Below, in pieces: positions 58,120 to 64,000 of a DNA stretch of 64,000 bases. Both the position numbers and the translations under genes were made by a program. The notes beneath the pieces are model-generated. The model did no database searches, was not told the origin of the DNA, and saw nothing but the letters and a program-made list of their open reading frames with translations. Position 1 is the stretch's first letter. Every line of letters begins with the position of its first letter. This stretch comes from Actinoplanes sp. KI2 (GTDB lineage Bacteria; Actinomycetota; Actinomycetes; Mycobacteriales; Micromonosporaceae), in contig NZ_JAOSZE010000022.1 in NCBI RefSeq assembly GCF_025630775.1, forward strand, positions 62,001 to 126,000. Reading direction: 5' to 3'.

Positions 58120-59031
58120 TCATTCCGGGCGGCTGTGCCGAATCCAGGTATTTTGTCCCACGGGGGCAGTTTTATCGTCAGCTGACAGGTCGACCACGCG
58201 GCCGTGCGGGCTGGTCGCCGCCCAGGCCGCGCCGAACAACAGCAGCTGGTTGAAGACGTAAAGGTAGACGAGCACCCCGACGGCCGAGCCGACCAGGCCG
58301 TACGCGGGGTTGCGCTGCACCAGGGCGACGAACGACCTGCCGACGGTGTTGAGCAGCGTGATGCCGATGCCGACCTGCAGCACCGGCGGGATCAGTCGGC
58401 GCACCGTCATCCGCAGCCGGGGCACCGCCACCAGCAGGGCGGCCGCGAACACCATGTTGACCGCGACGGTGAGGATCCACTCGACCATGGACTGGACGAA
58501 CCCGTCGGCGAGCCAGTTGGTCACCTTCTCCAGCCCGTAGACGGCGAGCTGGGAGAGGGCGAGCAGCACCAGGATGCCGATCAGCACGAGCAGGTCGAGC
58601 GCCTGCCGTACGCCGATGTAGCCGGGCTGCTCGGGAATCCGCCAGATGAGCCGCTGCGAGGAGCGGATCGCCTCGACCCAGCCGATGCCGGTGAAGGTCA
58701 GGCCGATGATGCCGATGATGCCCACGGTCTTGCCGCTGGACAGGATCGCCTGCACGTCAAGAAAGGGCAGGTTCTGGGCGAGGAAGTCGTGCACGACGTC
58801 GTAGAGCTCGGTGTTGTTGGTGAGCAGGATGCCGAAGATCGAGTAGCCGATCAGCAGCAGCGCGAAGATCGCGAAGAACCCGTAGTACGCGATCGCCGCG
58901 GCCAGCCGTCCGCCCTGCACGTCCCAGTAGCGCAGCAGCGCCCGACTGAAGTGGTCGAAGTACCGGGACCGGACCCGCAACCGCATGATGCGCGCCTCGG
59001 TAGCGTCGTACGCGCGATCGATCGGGTTCAC
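58120..59031 (-). CDS. YihY/BrkB-family inner membrane protein
   Basis: 303 residues with six membrane helices. Family blocks: GGRLAAAIAYYGFFAIFALLLI, GWVEAIRSSQRLIWRIPEQP, TLLNTVGRSFVALVQRNPAYGLVGSAVGVLVYLYVFNQLLLFGAAW. Often mis-named ribonuclease BN; the role is unclear, probably membrane or envelope related. TAGGGT 6 nt before GTG 59031 suggests a leaderless start; this box borders the second copy of the palindromic element. Confidence 0.92.
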   Translation of the reverse strand: MNPIDRAYDATEARIMRLRVRSRYFDHFSRALLRYWDVQGGRLAAAIAYYGFFAIFALLLIGYSIFGILLTNNTELYDVVHDFLAQNLPFLDVQAILSSGKTVGIIGIIGLTFTGIGWVEAIRSSQRLIWRIPEQPGYIGVRQALDLLVLIGILVLLALSQLAVYGLEKVTNWLADGFVQSMVEWILTVAVNMVFAAALLVAVPRLRMTVRRLIPPVLQVGIGITLLNTVGRSFVALVQRNPAYGLVGSAVGVLVYLYVFNQLLLFGAAWAATSPHGRVVDLSADDKTAPVGQNTWIRHSRPE

Positions 59032-59043
59032 GGCCGCACCCTA
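59029..59043 (-). promoter_or_regulatory. Leaderless -10 box for the BrkB gene
   Basis: TAGGGT (59043-59038, minus strand), 6 nt, GTG 59031. Confidence 0.45.
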
Positions 59044-59045
59044 CT

Positions 59046-59175
59046 GGCCGGCTCCGCTTCGCTCCGCTGGGCGATCGCCCCTTTCAGGTCGATGAGGAGG
59101 AAGTCGATTTCCGTCACCGCAAACCCCGCGGCGGCGAAAATCGGCTGCCTCCTCATCGGCGGGGCAATCGCGGGC
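59046..59175 (-). repeat. 130-bp palindromic dispersed element, copy B
   Basis: Reverse-oriented relative of 22176-22305. Inner arms 59091-59120 and 59128-59157 around loop AAACCCC (the complement of GGGGTTT in copy A). The flank GGCTCCGCTTCGCTCC, the GCGATCGCCCC block and the other end GGGGCAATCGCGGGC all correspond, with the same total length. Five arm positions are mismatched, so this copy is more decayed. Confidence 0.85.
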
Positions 59176-59224
59176 AGTACCCGATTCACGGGCGCACAGT
59201 AACCCGAATCGTCACGCGGGAAAC

Positions 59225-59749
59225 TCAGCCCAGCGGGAAGTCGCGGCGCGGGCGCCAGGGGCCCTCGCCGCCGTGCGAGAACAGCGTGAACGAGGTGACG
59301 TCGAACTTCACCGAGAAGCCGGCCAGGTCCTCGAAGACGGCGTCGAGCTGCTCGGCCGGCACGTCCTGGGCGACGGTGACGTGCGGGTGGTAGGGGAACC
59401 GGGCGTCCCGGTCGATGTCGTCGGAGCTCGTGATCGCCTCGGCCAGCAGCTCGCACTCGCTGATGCCGACCGCGAGGGTCACGAACACCACCTCGGTGAC
59501 CGGCCGGAACGTGCCGGTGCCGCGCAGGTGGATGATGAACGGCTGCTGGGCGGCCGCGACCTTCTCCAGGTGGCGCTCGATCGCGGGCAGCGCGGCGGTG
59601 GCGACCTCGGTGGGACCGAGCAGCGTGACGTGGGCCGGCGTGTAGGCGGCCTGCGGGTCGCCGGCCTCGGCGCGCCGGGCGGTGAGCCGGGCGCCCCAGG
59701 GCTCCGGAATGTCGATCGCGACGCCGATCCGCGTGGTGTCCGCGGCCAC
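59225..59749 (-). CDS. 2'-5' RNA ligase family (2H phosphoesterase) protein
   Basis: 174 residues with the two HxT motifs of the 2H superfamily: AHVTLLGP near residue 40 and HPHVTVAQ near residue 120. Members act as RNA ligases or cyclic phosphodiesterases on 2',3'- or 2',5'-linked ends. It begins 6 nt after the trpS stop, so the pair is likely co-transcribed. Confidence 0.88.
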   Translation of the reverse strand: MAADTTRIGVAIDIPEPWGARLTARRAEAGDPQAAYTPAHVTLLGPTEVATAALPAIERHLEKVAAAQQPFIIHLRGTGTFRPVTEVVFVTLAVGISECELLAEAITSSDDIDRDARFPYHPHVTVAQDVPAEQLDAVFEDLAGFSVKFDVTSFTLFSHGGEGPWRPRRDFPLG

Positions 59750-59755
59750 GTCGAG

Positions 59756-60778
59756 TCAGGCCTCGCGGGCCGGACGGAGGAAACCCACGTTCTCGTACGC
59801 CGCGGCCAGCGTCACCGCGGAGACCGCGCGAGCCTTCTCGGCGCCGACCGCGAGCACCTTGTCGAGGTAGCCCGGGTCCTCCAGGTAGGCACGGGTGCGC
59901 TCCTGAATCGGCTGCACGAAGTCGACGACGATCTCGGCGAGATCCTTCTTCAGGTCGCCGTAGCCCTGGCCCTCGTACATCTCGAGCAGCTCGTCGATGG
60001 CCCGGTTGGTCAGCGCGGCATAGATGGTGAGCAGGTTGCTCACGCCGGGCTTGTTCTCCTCGTCGTAGAGGATCTCGCGACCGGTGTCGGTGACCGCGGA
60101 CCTGATCTTCTTGGCCGAGCGGGCCGGGTCTTCCAGCAGCTCGATGATGCCGTTCGGCGAGGACGCCGACTTGGACATCTTGGCCGTCGGGTCCTGCAGG
60201 TCGGTGATCTTGGCAGTGTCCCGCACGATGTGCGCCGACGGGACCGTGAACGTACGCCCGAACCTGGTGTTGAACCGCTGGGCGAGGTCGCGGGTGAGCT
60301 CGAGATGCTGCCGCTGGTCCTCGCCCACCGGGACCTGGTCGGCCTGGTAGAGCAGGATGTCGGCGGCCTGCAGGATCGGATAGGTGAACAGGCCGACGGT
60401 GGTCGAGTCGGCGGCCTTGGCCGACTTGTCCTTGAACTGGACCATGCGGCCGGCCTCGCCGAAGCCGGTGATGCAGCTGAGCACCCAGCCGAGCTGGGCG
60501 TGCTCGGGCACGTGCGACTGGACGAACAGCGTGCAGCGCTCGGGGTCGAGGCCGACGGCGAGCAGCTGGGCAGCCGAGATGCGGGTGCGGTTGCGCAGGG
60601 TGGCCGGGTCGTGCCCCATGGTGATCGCGTGCAGATCGACCACGCAGTAGAAGGCGTCGTGGGTGTCCTGCATCGCCACCCAGTTGCGGACCGCGCCCAG
60701 ATAATTGCCGAGGTGGAACGAGTCGGCGGTCGGCTGGATGCCGGAGAGCACGCGGGGTCGGCGGGCGACGTCGGACAT
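59756..60778 (-). CDS. trpS: Tryptophanyl-tRNA synthetase
   Basis: 340 residues from ATG 60778. Class I motifs: SGIQPTADSFHLGNYLGAVRNW (HIGH-like HLGN) and AKMSKSASSPNG (KMSKS). Other TrpRS blocks are YCVVDLHAITMGHDP, GFGEAGRMVQFKDKS and ILLYQADQVPVGEDQRQHLELTRDLAQRFN. It charges tRNA-Trp. CAGAAT 7 nt upstream of ATG 60778 selects this start over longer frames. Confidence 0.97.
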   Translation of the reverse strand: MSDVARRPRVLSGIQPTADSFHLGNYLGAVRNWVAMQDTHDAFYCVVDLHAITMGHDPATLRNRTRISAAQLLAVGLDPERCTLFVQSHVPEHAQLGWVLSCITGFGEAGRMVQFKDKSAKAADSTTVGLFTYPILQAADILLYQADQVPVGEDQRQHLELTRDLAQRFNTRFGRTFTVPSAHIVRDTAKITDLQDPTAKMSKSASSPNGIIELLEDPARSAKKIRSAVTDTGREILYDEENKPGVSNLLTIYAALTNRAIDELLEMYEGQGYGDLKKDLAEIVVDFVQPIQERTRAYLEDPGYLDKVLAVGAEKARAVSAVTLAAAYENVGFLRPAREA

Positions 60779-60791
60779 GAGCGCCATTCTG
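60776..60791 (-). promoter_or_regulatory. Leaderless -10 box for trpS
   Basis: CAGAAT (60791-60786, minus strand), 7 nt, ATG 60778. Confidence 0.4.
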
Positions 60792-60971
60792 TCAGTCGGG
60801 GTTACGCGATGGCCAACGCCCCCACCGCTCGCCACGTGACGGCTGCCCAGCGCGATCACATGAAAGTCTATGTTCATTCTTGTTGACTCGTGATCGATTC
60901 CGAGCAAGACTTCTGGAAAGACAGCCTACTGCGCAATTCTTGATAAACGATCTCGAGAGGCCTGAGACCAC

Positions 60972-61946
60972 GTGAAACTGCTCGTCACCGGGGGCGCCGG
61001 CTACGTCGGCAGCGTCACCAGCCGTCTTCTGCTGGACGCCGGGCACGAGGTCGTCGTGCTCGACAATCTCGTCACCGGCTTCCGCGAGGCCGTCGCCCCG
61101 GATGCCACCTTCGTGGAGAAGGACATCCGCGACGCCGCCGACGTGCTCACCCCGGAGGCCGGGTTCGACGCGGTGCTGCACTTCGCCGGCCTGATCGCGG
61201 CCGGCGAGTCGATGGTCAAGCCGGAACTGTACTGGCACGAGAACGTGGTGAAGTCGCTGGCGCTGCTGGACGCGGTGCGCGCCGCCCGGGTGCCACGGCT
61301 GATCTTCTCGTCCACGGCGGCGGTCTACGGCAACCCGGTCGAGCTGCCGATCACCGAGTCGGCCGCGAAGGCACCGACCAACACGTACGGCGCGACGAAG
61401 CTGACCTTCGACCACGCCATCACCTCGGAGGCGTACGCGCACAAGCTGGCCGCGGTGTCGCTGCGCTACTTCAACGTGGCCGGCGCGTACATCCGCGACG
61501 GCTACGAGATCGGCGAGCGGCACGACCCGGAGACTCACCTGATCCCGATCGCGTTGCAGGCGGCGGCGGGCAAGCGGGCCAAGCTCCAGCTGTTCGGCGA
61601 CGACTACCCGACCGCGGACGGCACCTGCGTACGCGACTACATCCACGTGGAAGACCTGGCTCGCGCGCACCTGCTGGCGCTGGACGCGGCCACCCCGGGC
61701 GAGCACCGCATCTACAACCTGGGCAACGGCAACGGCTTCTCGAACAAAGAGGTCGTCGAGGTGGCCCGCGAGGTGACCGGCGCCGAGCTGCCGGCCGAGA
61801 TCGCGCCGCGCCGCGAGGGCGACCCGGCCACCCTCGTCGCCTCGTCCGCGAAGGCCCGCGCCGAGCTCGGCTGGGTCCCGCAGAAGCCGACGCTGCAGGC
61901 CATGATCGGCGACGCTTGGACCTTCTACCGCGCGCACGTGGCATGA
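60972..61946 (+). CDS. galE: UDP-glucose 4-epimerase
   Basis: 324 residues, GTG start. NAD-binding VTGGAGYVGSVTSRLL, the catalytic region SSTAAVYGNP with TYGATKLTFDH (YxxxK), and the C-terminal NLGNGNGFSNKEVVE. Extended SDR fold, cytoplasmic. It interconverts UDP-glucose and UDP-galactose; galK overlaps its stop by ATGA. A TTGACT at 60883-60888 could be a -35 but no good -10 follows. Confidence 0.94.
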   Translation: MKLLVTGGAGYVGSVTSRLLLDAGHEVVVLDNLVTGFREAVAPDATFVEKDIRDAADVLTPEAGFDAVLHFAGLIAAGESMVKPELYWHENVVKSLALLDAVRAARVPRLIFSSTAAVYGNPVELPITESAAKAPTNTYGATKLTFDHAITSEAYAHKLAAVSLRYFNVAGAYIRDGYEIGERHDPETHLIPIALQAAAGKRAKLQLFGDDYPTADGTCVRDYIHVEDLARAHLLALDAATPGEHRIYNLGNGNGFSNKEVVEVAREVTGAELPAEIAPRREGDPATLVASSAKARAELGWVPQKPTLQAMIGDAWTFYRAHVA

Positions 61947-63073
61947 ACGCCGCTGCCCTGTTCCGCAAGGAGTTCGGCGCCGAACCGGCCGGCCTGTGGG
62001 CGGCGCCCGGGCGGGTCAACCTGATCGGCGAGCACACCGACTACAACGAGGGCTTCGTGCTGCCCTTCGCGCTGCCGCAGCGCACGATCGCCGCGGTCGG
62101 CCCCGCCCCTACGGGGGAATGGACGGTCTGCTCCACCTTCGAGGGCGAGTGCGTCTCGTTCGGGGCGACCGAGCCCGGCGAGGTGACCGGCTGGGCGGCG
62201 TACGTGGCCGGCATCGTCTGGGCGCTGCGGGACGCGGGCTTCGACGTGCCGGGCGCGCGCATCGCGCTCGACTCCGAAGTGCCGGTCGGCTCCGGCCTGT
62301 CCTCCTCGGCCGCCCTGGAGTCGTCGGTGCTCACCGCGTTGGTCGAGCTGGGCGGCCTGGACCTGCCGCTGGACCGGCGCCCGGCGCTGGCCCAGCGCGC
62401 CGAGAACGTCTACGTCGGCGCGCCCACCGGCATCCTCGACCAGTCCGCGTCGATCCGCTGCCAGGCCGGCCGCGCGCTGTTCCTGGACTGCCGCTCGTAC
62501 GAGATCAAGCAGATCCCGTTCGATCTGGCCGCCGCCGGCCTGGCGATCCTGGTGATCAACAGCAACGCCCCGCACCAGCACGTCGACGGCGAGTACGGCG
62601 CCCGCCGCAAGTCCTGCGAGGAGGCGGCGCACCTGCTGGGCGTGCCCGCCCTGCGCGACGTGCCGCTCGACGGGCTGGCCGACGCGCTGGCCCGGCTGGA
62701 CGACGAGGTGATGCGCCGCCGGGTGCGGCACATCGTCACCGAGAACCAGCGGGTGCTCGACACGGTCGCGCTGCTCGAGGCGGGCCGGGTCCGCGAGATC
62801 GGGCCGCTGCTGACCGCGTCGCACGCGTCCATGCGGGACGACTTCGAGATCACCGTGCCGCAGATCGACGTGGCGGTGGAGGCGGCGCTCGCGGCGGGCG
62901 CCTACGGGGCGCGGATGACCGGGGGCGGCTTCGGCGGCTGCGTGCTGGCCCTGATCGACGCGGACCGGGCGGCGGCCGTCACCGAGGCGGTGGCGCACGC
63001 GTACGCGAAACCGGGTTTTACCGCCCCCACCTGCTGGATCGCCACCGCGGGCCCGGGTGCGACCAGGCTTTGA
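61943..63073 (+). CDS. galK: Galactokinase
   Basis: 376 residues from ATG 61943, overlapping galE. GHMP kinase motifs: galactose signature GRVNLIGEHTDYNEGFVLP, ATP-binding VPVGSGLSSSAALE, catalytic Asp in GILDQSAS, and C-terminal RMTGGGFGGCVLALI. It phosphorylates galactose with ATP to galactose-1-phosphate. No galT is present in the window; it would be expected elsewhere or before galE in other actinobacteria. Confidence 0.96.
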   Translation: MNAAALFRKEFGAEPAGLWAAPGRVNLIGEHTDYNEGFVLPFALPQRTIAAVGPAPTGEWTVCSTFEGECVSFGATEPGEVTGWAAYVAGIVWALRDAGFDVPGARIALDSEVPVGSGLSSSAALESSVLTALVELGGLDLPLDRRPALAQRAENVYVGAPTGILDQSASIRCQAGRALFLDCRSYEIKQIPFDLAAAGLAILVINSNAPHQHVDGEYGARRKSCEEAAHLLGVPALRDVPLDGLADALARLDDEVMRRRVRHIVTENQRVLDTVALLEAGRVREIGPLLTASHASMRDDFEITVPQIDVAVEAALAAGAYGARMTGGGFGGCVLALIDADRAAAVTEAVAHAYAKPGFTAPTCWIATAGPGATRL

Positions 63074-63101
63074 AAACCCCCGCCGCGGGTAATCACGCAG
63101 C

Positions 63102-63302
63102 ATGACGAGCGAGCGGGAAACCGACCAGCCCAACGAGTTCGGCTTCTCCGGCGGGGCCACCGCGCCCCAGCCGGAGCCGGATCACCGCAAGGCGGAGGAC
63201 GTCGACGGCGAGAGCATCGCGGTCCCGTCCGGCGACCTGACCGGCGCGATCACGCACGCTATCGAAGACGCCACCGAACACCGCCACGACGAGGACGAAT
63301 AG
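63102..63302 (+). CDS. Small acidic hypothetical protein
   Basis: 66 residues, very acidic and His-containing at the end (EDATEHRHDEDE), no membrane segment, predicted disordered. The ATG lies 28 nt after galK and a hairpin follows its stop. Plausible because of position, clean start and terminator, but no homologue is recognised and it could be non-coding. Confidence 0.5.
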   Translation: MTSERETDQPNEFGFSGGATAPQPEPDHRKAEDVDGESIAVPSGDLTGAITHAIEDATEHRHDEDE

Positions 63303-63311
63303 GACTGGCGG

Positions 63312-63331
63312 CGTGGGGATGGCTCCCCACG
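63312..63331. terminator. Hairpin between convergent galK unit and cysN
   Basis: CGTGGGG (63312-63318) and CCCCACG (63325-63331): 7 bp stem, 6-nt loop, between the small gene and the cysN stop. Confidence 0.6.
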
Positions 63332-63353
63332 ACCCTCTAGGCGCGCGCTACTC

Positions 63354-64000
63354 CTACTGGGCCTCGATGATCATGCCGGCGCCGACCGTGCGGTTGGTGC
63401 TCTCGTCGACCAGGATGAAGCCGCCGGTGGTGCGGTTGCGGCGGTACTCGTCGGCGAGCAGCGGCACGGTGGTGCGCAGCCGGATCCGGCCGATCTCGTT
63501 GAGCTGAAGCTCCCCGGCGTTCTCGTCCCGGTGCAGCGTGTTCACGTCGAGCCGGTACTGCAGGCCGCGGACCACCGTGCGGGCGGTCCGGGTGGTGTGC
63601 TTGATGGCGTACTTCCCGCCGATCCGCAGCGGCGCCGTCTCGTCCATCCAGCAGACCATCGCCTCGATGTCCTGCGCCACCGCCGGCGCGTTGTGCGGCC
63701 GGCAGATCATGTCGCCGCGGGAGATGTCGATCTCGTCGGCCAACCGGACGGTGACCGACATCGGCGGAAACGCCTCGGCAACCGGGCCGTCGGCGGTGTC
63801 GATGCCGGCGATCGTGCTGTGCAGGCCGGACGGCAGGACCATCACCTCGTCGCCGGGCTTGAGCACGCCGGAGGCGACCTGGCCGGCGTAGCCGCGGTAG
63901 TCGGTGACCGTGGTGGACTGCGGGCGGATCACGTACTGCACCGGGAAGCGCACGTCGACCAGGTTGCGGTCGGAGGCGATGTGCACGTGCTCGAGGTGGT
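63354..64000 (-). CDS. cysN: Sulfate adenylyltransferase subunit 1 (CysN), C-terminal part
   Basis: Partial: the gene runs off the right edge, and about 215 C-terminal residues are visible. HLEHVHIASDRNLVDVRFPVQYVIRP, DYRGYAGQVASGVLKPGDEVMVLPSG, and later FILVDESTNRTVGAGMI are typical of domains 2 and 3 of the EF-Tu-like GTPase CysN. With CysD it makes adenosine phosphosulfate from sulfate and ATP. The GTPase domain and any CysC fusion cannot be judged; the visible end has no CysC domain. Confidence 0.92.
   Translation of the reverse strand, partial: HLEHVHIASDRNLVDVRFPVQYVIRPQSTTVTDYRGYAGQVASGVLKPGDEVMVLPSGLHSTIAGIDTADGPVAEAFPPMSVTVRLADEIDISRGDMICRPHNAPAVAQDIEAMVCWMDETAPLRIGGKYAIKHTTRTARTVVRGLQYRLDVNTLHRDENAGELQLNEIGRIRLRTTVPLLADEYRRNRTTGGFILVDESTNRTVGAGMIIEAQ

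Overview
The window looks like chromosome of a high-GC actinobacterium, most likely a Micromonosporaceae member (Actinoplanes or Micromonospora type). I base this on the GC-rich codon use, a type VII secretion (ESX) locus with mycosins, a conservon signalling operon (cvnA-D), SCO4848-like and SCO6745-like families, and many leaderless genes that begin 6-7 nt after a TAnnnT box. I see no rRNA, tRNA, intact transposon, prophage or CRISPR array. The gene content (maf, accA, lpdA, M20 amidohydrolase, phosphomannomutase, upp, add, deoA, cdd) resembles, from memory, the conserved Rv3282-Rv3315 neighbourhood of mycobacteria, so most of the window is core genome with insertions.

Layout. 0-5.7 kb: edge of an ESX locus with a small YxxxD-bearing secreted-type protein and two tandem copies of a PPE-like protein plus mycosin pair. 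5.7-11.6 kb: maf, a PadR-controlled DrrAB-type ABC exporter, an acyl-CoA carboxylase alpha chain and a TetR regulator. 11.6-15.5 kb: a GNAT gene and an ATP-grasp / alpha-E / transglutaminase operon. 15.9-30.2 kb: DedA, LpdA, a gamma-glutamylcyclotransferase-like protein, conserved actinobacterial proteins, a DUF4349 lipoprotein, M20 amidohydrolase, a methylmalonyl-CoA-mutase-like subunit, a Ser/Thr kinase, phosphomannomutase and a GPP34 protein. 30.3-39.6 kb: Nudix, upp, deoC with two aldehyde dehydrogenase-family genes, an acidic unknown, a large protein with a possible IS110-like domain, a PCD-VOC fusion and a HAD phosphatase. 39.8-45.0 kb: the conservon cvnA-B-C-D. 45.5-55.5 kb: add, an RlmA-type methyltransferase, and one nucleoside operon (BMP lipoprotein, ATPase, two permeases, cdd, deoA, DUF4272). 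55.7-64 kb: membrane proteins, a TetR-controlled pair, BrkB, a 2H phosphoesterase, trpS, galE-galK and the end of cysN.

How the genes work together. Nucleoside use is the strongest theme. The BMP-type ABC importer brings nucleosides in; Cdd and Add deaminate them; DeoA releases bases and (deoxy)ribose-1-phosphate; Upp salvages uracil; DeoC splits deoxyribose-5-phosphate to acetaldehyde and glyceraldehyde-3-phosphate; the adjacent ALDH can oxidise acetaldehyde. GalE and GalK form a Leloir pair.

The most unusual observations are: a C-terminal tail shared by the conservon kinase CvnA and the possible IS110-like protein 3 kb away; a 130-bp palindromic element present twice in opposite orientation (22.2 and 59.1 kb); at least seven tandem repeats, three filling convergent intergenic gaps and one lying in frame inside a methyltransferase fold; a truncated ALDH pseudoenzyme with a histone-H1-like tail; and a cytidine deaminase with an extra C-terminal domain.
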